Part shown: piece after piece, positions 50,568-59,348 of the stretch | Position numbering within the stretch: the stretch's first letter is position 1 | Layout of the letters: every line of letters starts with the position of its first letter | Source: an uncultured Lachnospiraceae bacterium | Lineage (GTDB): Bacteria; Bacillota; Clostridia; Lachnospirales; Lachnospiraceae | DNA length: 64,000 nucleotides | NCBI GenBank assembly: GCA_947630005.1 | Contig: CANRGB010000002.1 | Span: 1-64,000, forward strand | Reading direction: 5' to 3' | The notes under the pieces: generated by a model | The model's database searches: none | What the model saw: the letters and a program-made list of their open reading frames with translations, nothing else | What the model was told of the DNA's origin: nothing | Translations under genes and position numbers: made by a program

Positions 50568-51452
50568 ATGGGAGAAAATGATGATTATGTTCTGATCCAC
50601 CCGACCGACAGCAAATTTTCCGATCTGTATCTGTGCTTCTGCGGTTACGAGAAATGCGAGTCTCTGCACAGCTACGGGATCGCGGTGCGTCCTAATTATA
50701 TCATCCACTATATTCTGGAGGGAAAGGGGAAGTTTCAGGCGGACGGCCGCACCTATGAGCTTGAGGCAGGCCAGGGATTTCTGATCGTACCCGGCGTTCC
50801 GACTTTCTATCAGGCGGACGCGGAGGACCCGTGGACTTATGTGTGGGTCGGCTTTGGCGGAAAGCTCGCGGGGGAGTATCTGCGGGATATCGGCCTTACG
50901 GAGAACCGGCCGATCTTTCGCTGCGGCAGTTCGAACGCTCTGAAAGAGGCGGTTCTGACGATGCTGAAAAACAACAAATACACTCCGTACAACCAGTTTC
51001 TGCTGGAGAGCCAGCTGTATCTGTTCTTCGCGCTTCTGGCGTCGGATATCGACGTCGCGGTGCCGCTCAGGGAGAGCAGGGAGAACCTGTATGTCAGCAG
51101 GGCCGTCGAGTTCATTCAGAATAACTATCCGTACAAGATCCATGTGTCGGACATCGCGGCTTACGTCTGCATCAACAGAAGCTATCTCTATACGCTGTTC
51201 AAAAAGACGCTGAACGTCTCGCCGCAGGAATATCTGGCGGATTTCAGGCTGACGCGCGCGAAGGAGCTGCTCAGCATCACCGACATGTCCGTGGAGAGCG
51301 TCGGAATGTCCTGCGGCTATCAGGATCCGCTCGTGTTTTCCAAAGCGTTCAAACAGAAGGTCGGACAGACTCCTTCCGCGTTTCGGAAAAATGTCAGGCG
51401 GGAGGTTCCCGCGAAGCTGGAAAGCAGGCGCGAAAAACTGGATCTGCTGTGA
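50568..51452 (+). CDS. AraC-family transcription regulator (first)
   Basis: A 294-residue DNA-binding protein. An N-terminal cupin (about 1-160: RPNYIIHYILEGKGKFQADG, GFLIVPGVPTFYQADAEDPW) should bind a sugar. The C-terminal double helix-turn-helix (about 185-285) has HVSDIAAYVCINRSYLYTLF and VGMSCGYQDPLVFSKAFK. It lies 5' to a second AraC gene and a sugar ABC transporter, which it may regulate. RBS AAAAGGAGGG. Confidence 0.93.
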   Translation: MGENDDYVLIHPTDSKFSDLYLCFCGYEKCESLHSYGIAVRPNYIIHYILEGKGKFQADGRTYELEAGQGFLIVPGVPTFYQADAEDPWTYVWVGFGGKLAGEYLRDIGLTENRPIFRCGSSNALKEAVLTMLKNNKYTPYNQFLLESQLYLFFALLASDIDVAVPLRESRENLYVSRAVEFIQNNYPYKIHVSDIAAYVCINRSYLYTLFKKTLNVSPQEYLADFRLTRAKELLSITDMSVESVGMSCGYQDPLVFSKAFKQKVGQTPSAFRKNVRREVPAKLESRREKLDLL

Positions 51453-51637
51453 TTCGCGCGGAATACCTGAAAAAGAGTTTCTTATTAAACATTTTGACTA
51501 ATTTCTTTAACAAATACTTCTGAAAAATTAGGATATTACCTGATAAACTATAGATAAGGGATGTCATATTCCACAACATAGTCAACATAAAGTCTGGATT
51601 GAGATTCTCGGGGAAAAAGAAACGGGGGTGCCTGATT

Positions 51638-52570
51638 TTGAAGAAGGAAAAGAGGACCGTAGGATTTACCGAAGATGTGGATTTTGTCTGTTTTGAAGAT
51701 CTGCAGCAGACACAGAATATCAGCATCGTAAATCCGATCAACCTGGATTACTGCGGCAGAGAAAAATGCAAGCCCGGATTTCAGTTCGGCCCGTTTGTCA
51801 GGGAATGTTATGTGATCCATATGGTTTTCGGAGGCCGCGGGGAGCTTCTGCTGGGAGGGGCGCGTTATGAGCTGACGGCAGGACAGGCCTTTCTGATCCG
51901 CCCGGAGGAGGAAGTCATCTACCGCGCGGATCAGGAAGACCCCTGGGAGTATATGTGGGTCGGCTTCCACGGCTGCCGGACGGAGGAATTTATCCGGCAG
52001 ATCGGTTTTGACGAAGGGAACTCCGTGATAGAGTTTCACAACGCGGAGGCTCTGGAACAGACAATCCGCCAGATGCTGGAGGCCAGACAGCTCACATTCA
52101 CGAACGAGCTGATCCGCATGAGCGCGCTGTTCGCGTTTTTTGCCCTGCTGACGCAGGAGAACGTAAAAGTTCCCCATATTCAGCAGTCTTCTTATCCGGA
52201 TTCTGTTTATGTCAGAAACGCGGTCAATCTCATCATGCGCTCTTACAAGAAAAAGATCCGGGTCGCGGAGCTCGCGGATATGATCGGAATCAGCCGGAGC
52301 CATCTGACCAATGTCTTCAAAAAAGAAATGAAAGTATCTCCGCAGGAATTTCTGATGAATTACCGGATGGAAAAAGCGGCGCAGCTGCTGCGCGAGACAG
52401 AACTTCCGGTCAACGTCGTCGCCGCCGAGGTGGGGTACAGCGATTCTCTGTCGTTCTCCAAGCTGTTTAAACAAAGATACGGGATGAGTCCGTCCGGATA
52501 CAGAAATACGGAGGTGGAGCTGGCGGAAAAAAACCGGAAAGGGGATTATACGAGCTCACATCCTCTGTGA
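51638..52570 (+). CDS. AraC-family transcription regulator (second)
   Basis: A 310-residue relative of the first AraC protein: a cupin (VIHMVFGGRGELLLGG, AFLIRPEEEVIYRADQEDPW) and HTH pair (RVAELADMIGISRSHLTNVF; VAAEVGYSDSLSFSKLFK). The TTG at 51638, 7 bases after GGGGGTG, is the likely start. Two similar regulators side by side suggest duplication and control of different parts of the sugar locus. Confidence 0.92.
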   Translation: MKKEKRTVGFTEDVDFVCFEDLQQTQNISIVNPINLDYCGREKCKPGFQFGPFVRECYVIHMVFGGRGELLLGGARYELTAGQAFLIRPEEEVIYRADQEDPWEYMWVGFHGCRTEEFIRQIGFDEGNSVIEFHNAEALEQTIRQMLEARQLTFTNELIRMSALFAFFALLTQENVKVPHIQQSSYPDSVYVRNAVNLIMRSYKKKIRVAELADMIGISRSHLTNVFKKEMKVSPQEFLMNYRMEKAAQLLRETELPVNVVAAEVGYSDSLSFSKLFKQRYGMSPSGYRNTEVELAEKNRKGDYTSSHPL

Positions 52571-52642
52571 AAATGCCGTCCGCGCCGCGTCCCCGGGATT
52601 TCCGGGCCTTCGCCTGAAAATCCCCCGCGGGAAGCGGGGAAT

Positions 52643-52765
52643 CCATTGCGTGCCGGCGCAGAAATCAGAACCGGGGAATCTTTTGCAGGCCGGGAAACGG
52701 GGAACCCATTGCGTGCCGGCGCAGAAATCAGAACCGGAAATCCCATTGCGTGCCGGTGCGCGGCC
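52643..52765 (+). repeat. Three imperfect copies of a 30-bp motif
   Basis: CCATTGCGTGCCGGCGCAGA begins at 52643, 52706 and (partial) 52743. The first two continue AATCAGAACCGG. They lie between the AraC gene and the end of the DUF624 gene. Function unknown. Confidence 0.7.
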
Positions 52766-52778
52766 GAAAACCGGCAGA

Positions 52779-53465
52779 TCAGGGCTGCCCCTGCGTATCC
52801 TCCGGCGCGTTATCCTCCGGTGCGGCATCTTCGATCGATTCCGGCGCGGGAAGCCAGGGCCGGAAAATCCTGTAATAGATGAAAGAGCTGACCCAGCCGA
52901 GAAAGCCGAATCCGAACAGCAGCCAGACGATGAACGTCGTGAGCAGCAGCTGAAGATCGGTCAGCGTGAGGTACAGCGGAAAGAACGTCAGCACCGCGAT
53001 CAGGAGCGTCCAGAGAATATTTTTCGCGGCAAGAAAGAAAGACTGTACGAGAAGATTCAGAAAACTGTTCTCGAACGCGGCGATGACCGGGAAGATAAAA
53101 AGGGTCGTGAAGAGCCCGATCGCTCCGATTATGAGAAAAAGATAATACAGCGGAAGGAACGGCACAACCCCTCCGGGGCGGAACATGCCGATATCCGCGA
53201 TGACAACGACGGCGAACGCGATGACGAGCAGCCAGGCGAGCGTCGCCTGTTTAAAATTGCGGCGGAAGCTCCGGAAAAAGTCCCGCGCGGGCGAACTGTC
53301 CGGATACTGGATCTTCCGCAGGAACGCGTACTGCATGGAAGTAAGCGAGATGCCGAACGTGACGACCGGCAGGGAGCAGATCAGAAACAGCACATTCAGG
53401 ATCAGAATATCACCGATCTTTCCAAAGAAACGGCTGAACATCCCGTTTTCGTTAAATATGTTCAT
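52779..53465 (-). CDS. YesL-family (DUF624) membrane protein
   Basis: A 228-residue membrane protein with about five helices. GGAGGG eight bases before the ATG at 53465 decides that start over the upstream ATG at 53498. Family marks are the N-terminus FFGKIGDILILNVLFLICSLPVVT and SLTSMQYAFLRKI. YesL-like genes regularly sit beside sugar ABC transporters, though their role is unknown. The tail is Asp/Glu/Pro-rich. It is divergent from the sugar-binding gene at 53758 and has a strong promoter. Confidence 0.9.
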   Translation of the reverse strand: MNIFNENGMFSRFFGKIGDILILNVLFLICSLPVVTFGISLTSMQYAFLRKIQYPDSSPARDFFRSFRRNFKQATLAWLLVIAFAVVVIADIGMFRPGGVVPFLPLYYLFLIIGAIGLFTTLFIFPVIAAFENSFLNLLVQSFFLAAKNILWTLLIAVLTFFPLYLTLTDLQLLLTTFIVWLLFGFGFLGWVSSFIYYRIFRPWLPAPESIEDAAPEDNAPEDTQGQP

Positions 53466-53509
53466 AAAACAGTCCCTCCATTTGTATATATTGTCCAAAA
53501 GACTAAATA

Positions 53510-53538
53510 ATTTTAGTATATTCGCAATAAATTGTCAA
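53510..53538 (-). promoter_or_regulatory. Promoter of the DUF624 gene
   Basis: On the - strand TTGACA (53538-53533), a 17-base spacer and TAAAAT (53515-53510). It reads away from the transporter and lies in an AT-rich divergent region likely to hold AraC operators. Confidence 0.75.
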
Positions 53539-53757
53539 CTGTTATTGAGCATTTGGCACAAAATTGCACATAATTCCATATAGTTTCGACATTTCACCAT
53601 GTACTAATTGCATAAAGAACTGTAAACTAATAATGCTTAATTAGACGGTTTCCCAAAAACAACAGATGTTTTGCTGCTTTACAATCGTGCTGTGAGGGAC
53701 CGTTACCGGAACTTATAAACGCAGGCTTTTGGCCTGAACAAAAAAGGAGGAACTAGG

Positions 53758-55044
53758 ATGAAAAAGAGATTCGCAGCAATGGCAATGGCATCCGCGATGG
53801 TATTGTCATTAACCCCCGTAACAGGAATGACCACGATGGCAGCTGACGCGCTGCAGGTCGTTATCTGGGACAGCAACCAGCAGGCAGGTATCCAGGAGAT
53901 CTGCGACCTGTTTGAGGAGGAGACGGGCATTCCGGCAAAGGTCGAGGTTAAGAGCTGGGACAGCTACTGGCAGCTGCTTGAGGCAGGCGCACAGGGCGGA
54001 GATCTTCCGGACGTGTTCTGGATGCATTCCAACAACTCTCAGATGTACATGAAGAACGACATGCTTCTGAAGCTGGACGACTACATTGAGGCAAGCGACG
54101 TGATCGACATCGAGAACTACATGCCGGAAGTTACCGAGCTGTATACGTATGACGGTTCTTACTACGCAATCCCGAAGGATTACGATACGATCGCTCTGTG
54201 GTACAACAAGACCATGTTTGACGAAGCGGGCCTTGCTTATCCGGACAACACCTGGACATGGGATGATCTGTATGACGCGGCGGTTGCCCTGACCGATAAG
54301 GACAACAATCGGTATGGTTTCGCGATGAACCCGTCAAACGATCAGGATACCTACTACAACATGGTTTACTCCATGGGCGGCACGATCCTGAAAGAGGATA
54401 AGACCTCCGGTTATGACGATCCGGCTACTCTGAAGGCTATGGAATATGTAGGAAAGCTTCTGACCGACGCATGCCCGAACCCGACGACGATGTCCGAGAC
54501 AGGTACCGACGTTATGATGAGCTCCGGTACAGTTGCAATGATCATGCAGGGTTCCTGGATGACCGCAGGCTTCATGCAGAACGAGTATATGTGCGAGAAC
54601 TGCGACGTAGCGATCCTTCCGTATGACAAAGAGACAGGCATCCGTGCTTCGATCTGTAACGGACTTGGCTGGGCGGCTTCTTCCATGACTGACAGACCGG
54701 ATGACTGCTGGAAGCTCCTTGAGTGGTTCGGCTCCAAGGAAATGCAGATGAAGCAGGCGGAGCTTGGCGTTACGATGTCCGCATACGAGGGAACTTCCGA
54801 TACATGGGTAAACTGCACGGATATCTTCAACCTTCAGCCGTATCTTGAGATGGCAGGCGAGTCCAAGGATGAAGGCGTTACGAACGAACTGGTTCTGAGA
54901 CCGTACACCTACAACTCAACCGTATGGTCAAGCGCGGCACAGAGCGCTCTCGTGGCGGCATGGAACGATCCGTCTCAGATGGAGCAGGTCTGCAAGGACT
55001 TCGCGGTTCAGATGAATCAGTACATCGCGCAGGAGAACGGCTGA
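53758..55044 (+). CDS. Sugar ABC transporter substrate-binding protein (SBP_bac_1)
   Basis: A 428-residue exported protein. The signal peptide (MKKRFAAMAMASAMVLSLTP) has no lipobox. Mature features: LQVVIWDSNQQAGIQEICDLF, GDLPDVFWMHSNNSQ, YAIPKDYDTIALWYNKTMF and TWTWDDLYDAA. It heads an operon with two MalF/MalG-type permeases. Codon use in this transporter looks biased to favoured codons, suggesting high expression. No ATPase gene follows, so a shared MsmK/MalK-type ATPase elsewhere is presumed. RBS AAAGGAGG. Confidence 0.93.
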   Translation: MKKRFAAMAMASAMVLSLTPVTGMTTMAADALQVVIWDSNQQAGIQEICDLFEEETGIPAKVEVKSWDSYWQLLEAGAQGGDLPDVFWMHSNNSQMYMKNDMLLKLDDYIEASDVIDIENYMPEVTELYTYDGSYYAIPKDYDTIALWYNKTMFDEAGLAYPDNTWTWDDLYDAAVALTDKDNNRYGFAMNPSNDQDTYYNMVYSMGGTILKEDKTSGYDDPATLKAMEYVGKLLTDACPNPTTMSETGTDVMMSSGTVAMIMQGSWMTAGFMQNEYMCENCDVAILPYDKETGIRASICNGLGWAASSMTDRPDDCWKLLEWFGSKEMQMKQAELGVTMSAYEGTSDTWVNCTDIFNLQPYLEMAGESKDEGVTNELVLRPYTYNSTVWSSAAQSALVAAWNDPSQMEQVCKDFAVQMNQYIAQENG

Positions 55045-55100
55045 TATCAGTATCAGATCAGCATTGAATAAAAGCAGCAGCATAACATAATATGTAAGGA

Positions 55101-55134
55101 ATGACGGGCGGGTAATATGCCTGCCCGTCATTTA
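55101..55134 (+). terminator. Attenuating terminator within the sugar transporter operon
   Basis: ATGACGGGCGGG-TAATATG-CCTGCCCGTCAT forms a 12-bp stem followed by a short TTTAT. Such hairpins after binding-protein genes commonly lower transcription of the permeases. Confidence 0.75.
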
Positions 55135-55166
55135 TCGTATCGTTATGGAGAGATAAGGAGAAAAGT

Positions 55167-56069
55167 ATGGCAAATAAAAGCGGAAAAGCTCCCATGACAA
55201 GCTGGGAGAAGAATCAGTTCAAGTGGGGCTGGATCTTTATCCTGCCTACGATGATCGGTCTGATCGCACTGAACATCTATCCGATCTTTGCGACGGTCTA
55301 TCAGTCATTCTTCAAGACAGGCGATTTCGGCCGCGGCAATATCTTTGTCGGTCTGGAGAACTACGCCACCATGATCAAGGACGCCGAGGTATGGCAGTCC
55401 CTGTGGAACACAATCAAGTACGCGATCATTGAGGTTCCGTTCTCAATCTGTATCGCACTTGTGCTCGCGGTATTCCTGAACCGTAAGATGAAAGGCCGCA
55501 GCGTTTATCGTGCAATCTTCTTCCTGCCGATGATCGCGGCTCCGGCGGCTGTCGCCATGGTATGGCGCTGGCTGTACAATTCACAGTTCGGTCTTCTGAA
55601 CAACCTCTTCGGGCTCCATGTAGAGTGGATCTCCAACCCGAAAATCGCATGGATCAGCGTCGCCGTTATCGGTGTATGGTCCATTCTTGGTTACAACATC
55701 GTGCTTTTTATCGCAGGTCTGCAGGATATCCCGCATGACTACTATGAGGCGGCTGAAATTGACGGCGCTTCCGGCGTTGCCGCGTTCTTCAACATCACGC
55801 TGCCGCTGCTTTCCCCGACAATCTTCTTCGTACTCATCACGAGAGTCATCGGCGCCATGCAGGTGTTCGACCTCGTATACATGGTAATGGACAGAACAAA
55901 CCCGGCTCTTCCGAAGACACAGTCGATCGTTTACCTGTTCTATCAGTACTCATTCAACTTTGGTAACAAGGGCTACGGCTCAGCGATCGTCATGCTGCTT
56001 CTGGCTGTCATTCTGATTGTCACGGTATTCCAGAATATCGGCCAGAAGAAGTGGGTGTTCTATAACTAG
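55167..56069 (+). CDS. Sugar ABC transporter permease (MalF/UgpA type)
   Basis: A 300-residue membrane protein with six helices. The EAA loop reads YYEAAEIDGASGVAAFFNIT, and LFIAGLQDIP precedes it. The start follows AGATAAGGAG. It pairs with the permease 18 bases downstream. Confidence 0.94.
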   Translation: MANKSGKAPMTSWEKNQFKWGWIFILPTMIGLIALNIYPIFATVYQSFFKTGDFGRGNIFVGLENYATMIKDAEVWQSLWNTIKYAIIEVPFSICIALVLAVFLNRKMKGRSVYRAIFFLPMIAAPAAVAMVWRWLYNSQFGLLNNLFGLHVEWISNPKIAWISVAVIGVWSILGYNIVLFIAGLQDIPHDYYEAAEIDGASGVAAFFNITLPLLSPTIFFVLITRVIGAMQVFDLVYMVMDRTNPALPKTQSIVYLFYQYSFNFGNKGYGSAIVMLLLAVILIVTVFQNIGQKKWVFYN

Positions 56070-56086
56070 AAAGGAGGAACTGGAAT

Positions 56087-56926
56087 ATGGAAAGTATGGA
56101 GACCAAAAGGAAAGTTACACAGATTGCAATACATATCATTTTGATCATTTTCTCTTTCATCATGCTGGTTCCTTTCGCGTGGATGACACTGACCGCGTTC
56201 AAGTCGGCTACGGAAGCTACGCAGGTTAACCCGTTTGTAATCTTCCCGTCCAAATGGCTGACGGATGCGTTCGTTAGAGTATGGAACAACATGAACTTCC
56301 TGCTTCTGTACAAGAACACGCTGCTTCTGATCTTCTGGCGTGTTGTATGTGCGGTTCTCACCGCGACGATGGCAGGCTACGGATTCTCAAGACTGGAGTT
56401 CAAGGGCAGAGACGCAATGTTCAACCTGATCCTGTTCCAGATGATGATCCCGTCACAGATTTTCCTGATCCCGCAGTACGTCATGGTCAGCAACATGAAG
56501 ATGACCAACACGATCTTTGCTCTGGTATTCCCGGGCATCGTTACCGCGTTCGGTACCTTCCTGCTGAAGCAGGCTTACATGGGACTTCCGAAGGATCTTG
56601 AGGAGGCGGCCCGTATGGACGGCTGCAACATCTTCCAGACCTTCCTTCTCATCATGGCTCCGCTGGCACGTTCCTCGATGGTTGCTCTCGCAATCTTCAC
56701 GGCCGTGTTCGCGTACAAAGACCTGATGTGGCCGCTGGTTGTTAACACAAGCTCCACGATGATGCCTCTGTCCGCAGCGCTCGCTACGATGCAGGGCCAG
56801 TACAGCTCGAACTATCCGGAGCTGATGGCGGCTTCTCTGATCGCCTGCGTTCCGATGATCGTGCTCTACCTGATCTTCCAGAAGCAGTTCATCGAAGGTA
56901 TCGCTACATCCGGCGGAAAACTGTAA
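56087..56926 (+). CDS. Sugar ABC transporter permease (MalG/UgpE type)
   Basis: A 279-residue membrane protein; the EAA loop is DLEEAARMDGCNIFQTFLLI. It has six helices and LLKQAYMGLP before the loop. RBS AAAGGAGG. A terminator follows at 56965. Confidence 0.94.
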   Translation: MESMETKRKVTQIAIHIILIIFSFIMLVPFAWMTLTAFKSATEATQVNPFVIFPSKWLTDAFVRVWNNMNFLLLYKNTLLLIFWRVVCAVLTATMAGYGFSRLEFKGRDAMFNLILFQMMIPSQIFLIPQYVMVSNMKMTNTIFALVFPGIVTAFGTFLLKQAYMGLPKDLEEAARMDGCNIFQTFLLIMAPLARSSMVALAIFTAVFAYKDLMWPLVVNTSSTMMPLSAALATMQGQYSSNYPELMAASLIACVPMIVLYLIFQKQFIEGIATSGGKL

Positions 56927-56964
56927 TTCCACATCCAATGACGTTAAGTTAAGTGATTTCGAAC

Positions 56965-57013
56965 GCCGCAGGGGCAGGTCCTTCCCGGAGACACCCTGCC
57001 CCTTTGCGGCTGT
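56965..57013 (+). terminator. Terminator after the sugar transporter operon
   Basis: GCCGCA-GGGGCAGG...CCTGCCCC-TTTGCGGC forms a long stem followed by TGTT. A second inverted repeat TAACTGAC...GTCAGTTA follows at about 57013-57038. Confidence 0.75.
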
Positions 57014-57087
57014 TAACTGACATTAGCTCACGTCAGTTAGGTGCGGACGGCAGAGGTCGTTTCCTTTGAGGCGTTTGTCAGAAACGC

Positions 57088-57142
57088 TTGACTTAATGAA
57101 AACTGAAGGTATTATAAAGGGAACAGAACAGTTCCCTTTTTT
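57088..57142 (+). promoter_or_regulatory. Promoter overlapped by a terminator-like hairpin
   Basis: TTGACT (57088-57093), a 16-base spacer and TATTAT (57110-57115). Right after it comes GGGAAC-AGAACA-GTTCCC and six T (57119-57142). The hairpin either blocks read-through from upstream or acts as an operator/attenuator for the gene at 57166. Confidence 0.5.
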
Positions 57143-57165
57143 ACGTTAAAGGAGAATCTGGTGAT

Positions 57166-57861
57166 GTGATGAAAAAAAGAAAGATAAAAGAAAACATGCG
57201 CCGGAACGCGCGCGAAGAGTGGCAGAAGATCCGGCAGATGGACAGAAAATCGGCGGCCGTCTATATCTGGGATTACTATAAGCTCTGGATCATCGGGATC
57301 GTGACGTTTGTTTTTCTGGTGATCTATTTTATCACGGTATTTCTCAACAGGCCGAAGGATACGCTGCTCCATGTGACGATGGTGAACTTCTACGACAACG
57401 TCTCGGAGAAATCGGATTTTTATAAGGATTTTATTGAATATTCGGGTTTTAACGTGGAAGAAGGCGACGTGATCTTTGACGCGAACGTCTTTTTCAATCT
57501 GATCCGGCCGGCGGACAGCAAATCCTCATATTTCCAGAAGACGATCGCGTTTCTCGAGGCAAAGACCACGGACGCGGTCATCTGCGAGTACGACAATCTG
57601 ATGGGAATCGGAGCGGGAGGCCGTTTCCTCGACCTGTCGGATGAGAAGGTGAAGTCCATTTACGAAAAATATCAGGATCGGATCGTGTATCTTGCCGAAT
57701 CGGAGGAACGGGATGAGGAAGTGCCGATCGGCATCGATATCTCCGACAGCCCGGTGCTCGCCCGGATGAACGGCTATACCGACAAATGCTATATCGCCGT
57801 CTCCGCGTACACGGAGCGTCTGGACGCGGTGGAGGTTTTCATCGATTATCTGCTGTCATGA
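57166..57861 (+). CDS. Hypothetical membrane-anchored protein
   Basis: A 231-residue protein not assigned to a family. The N-terminus is basic (MMKKRKIKENMRRNAREEWQ), then one membrane helix (about 43-64: WIIGIVTFVFLVIYFITVFL), and the rest is a mixed alpha/beta domain outside or inside. A GTG (57166) is followed at once by ATG (57169); AAAGGAG lies 11 bases before the GTG. The extracellular part has DAVICEYDNLMGIGAGGRFLDL, which distantly recalls solute-binding folds. Placed downstream of the sugar transporter; role unknown. Confidence 0.75.
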   Translation: MMKKRKIKENMRRNAREEWQKIRQMDRKSAAVYIWDYYKLWIIGIVTFVFLVIYFITVFLNRPKDTLLHVTMVNFYDNVSEKSDFYKDFIEYSGFNVEEGDVIFDANVFFNLIRPADSKSSYFQKTIAFLEAKTTDAVICEYDNLMGIGAGGRFLDLSDEKVKSIYEKYQDRIVYLAESEERDEEVPIGIDISDSPVLARMNGYTDKCYIAVSAYTERLDAVEVFIDYLLS

Positions 57862-58059
57862 CCTCCTGCCGCTGCGGACGCGGCTGTAAAAGCCGTAACA
57901 AAATGCAGGGAAATCTCCACATTTGTTCTGATGACATCTCTGCCAGGATGTGCTATGATGATTAAGACTGGCAGATCGTGTCCGCATCTGCCGGGCTGAT
58001 GCGGGAACAGACGGGCCGTAATATCCGGCCTGACAGAAACAGTGAAAGGAGAACTACAT

Positions 58060-59223
58060 ATGAAACAGCAGATGCTGAAATATTTCGAAGAAGTCTTCGG
58101 AGATACGGACGGTGTGGAGGTCTTTTTCGCGCCGGGAAGAGTGAATCTGATCGGGGAACATACGGACTACAACGGAGGCCACGTTTTCCCGTGCGCTCTC
58201 ACGATCGGAACCTACGGAGCGGTCAGAAAGAGAGACGACCGGAAGCTTCGTTTTTATTCAAAGAATATTGACAAGCGCGGCGTCGTTGAGAGCAGCCTTG
58301 ACGATCTGGTTCCGTCCGAGGAGGCGGGCTGGACGAACTATCCCAAGGGAGTGATCTGGGCGTTTGACGGCCTTGGCATGAAGCTCGACCGCGGCCTGGA
58401 TCTGGTCATCTTCGGAAATATCCCGAGCGGCTCCGGCCTTTCCTCCTCGGCGTCCCTCGAGGTGCTGACGGGCGCGATTCTCCGCGATCTGTACGGGTTT
58501 GACGTCAAGAACCAGATGCTTGCGAAGTTCGGGCAGTATTCGGAGCAGCATTACAACGGAGTCAACTGCGGCATCATGGACCAGTTCGCGATCGCGATGG
58601 GCAGGAAGGATCAGGCGATCTTCCTCAACACCGACACGCTTGCGTACGAGTACGCGCCGCTGCAGCTTGGCGATGCGAAGATTGTGATCGCCAATACGAA
58701 CAAGAGACGCGGACTGACGGATTCCAAGTACAACGAGCGCAGAAGCGAGTGCGAGGCGGCCCTGGCAAAACTGATGACGGTGACCGATATTTCCCATCTG
58801 TGCGAACTGAACGAGGAGCAGTTTGAGAAATATAAGAGTGTGATCGACGATCCGGTTCTTCTCCGCCGCGCGCGCCACGCCGTCAGTGAGAACCAGAGGA
58901 CGCTCCGCGCGGTGACGGCTCTGAAGGAAGGCCGTCTGGATGATTTCGGAAAGCTGATGAACGAGTCCCACGTATCGCTCCGCGACGACTATGAGGTGAC
59001 GGGCGTCGAGCTGGATACGCTGGTTGAGGCCGCGTGGAAGGCGGACGGCGTGATCGGTTCGCGCATGACGGGAGCCGGCTTCGGGGGATGTACGGTCAGC
59101 ATCGTAAAGAGCGGGGACGTGGATTCCTTTATTGAGAAGGTCGGGAAAGAATATACGGCGAAGACGGGGCTTACGGCCGATTTCTATGTTGTGGAAGTCG
59201 GAGGCGGCCCGCAGAAATTATAA
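58060..59223 (+). CDS. galK: Galactokinase
   Basis: A 387-residue GHMP kinase that phosphorylates galactose to galactose-1-phosphate (Leloir pathway). ATG 58060 follows AAAGGAG by 9 bases. The galactokinase signature APGRVNLIGEHTDYNGG (about residues 25-41), the ATP motif IPSGSGLSSSAS and TGAGFGGCTV near the end are all present. Length normal. It is followed by galT after 125 bases that hold a cruciform repeat. Confidence 0.97.
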   Translation: MKQQMLKYFEEVFGDTDGVEVFFAPGRVNLIGEHTDYNGGHVFPCALTIGTYGAVRKRDDRKLRFYSKNIDKRGVVESSLDDLVPSEEAGWTNYPKGVIWAFDGLGMKLDRGLDLVIFGNIPSGSGLSSSASLEVLTGAILRDLYGFDVKNQMLAKFGQYSEQHYNGVNCGIMDQFAIAMGRKDQAIFLNTDTLAYEYAPLQLGDAKIVIANTNKRRGLTDSKYNERRSECEAALAKLMTVTDISHLCELNEEQFEKYKSVIDDPVLLRRARHAVSENQRTLRAVTALKEGRLDDFGKLMNESHVSLRDDYEVTGVELDTLVEAAWKADGVIGSRMTGAGFGGCTVSIVKSGDVDSFIEKVGKEYTAKTGLTADFYVVEVGGGPQKL

Positions 59224-59255
59224 ACGCCGGCAGAGATTTCGCTGGCGGTGCAATA

Positions 59256-59330
59256 GTTACAGTTCACACATGCGCTGTCCCGCGAGGCGATTTCTGTGCA
59301 TCGCGGAGCGCTGTTACGGAGTGAACAGTA
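59256..59330. repeat. Cruciform dispersed repeat, copy B
   Basis: GTTACAGTTCACACATGCGC...GGAGCGCTGTTACG-GAGTGAACAGTAA lies between galK and galT. It is the twin of 34356-34445. TTAC-A-GTTCAC and GTGAAC-A-GTAA can pair with one internal A-A mismatch. Its position within an operon may affect RNA stability between the two genes. Confidence 0.85.
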
Positions 59331-59348
59331 ATCAGTCAGGAGGCAGGA

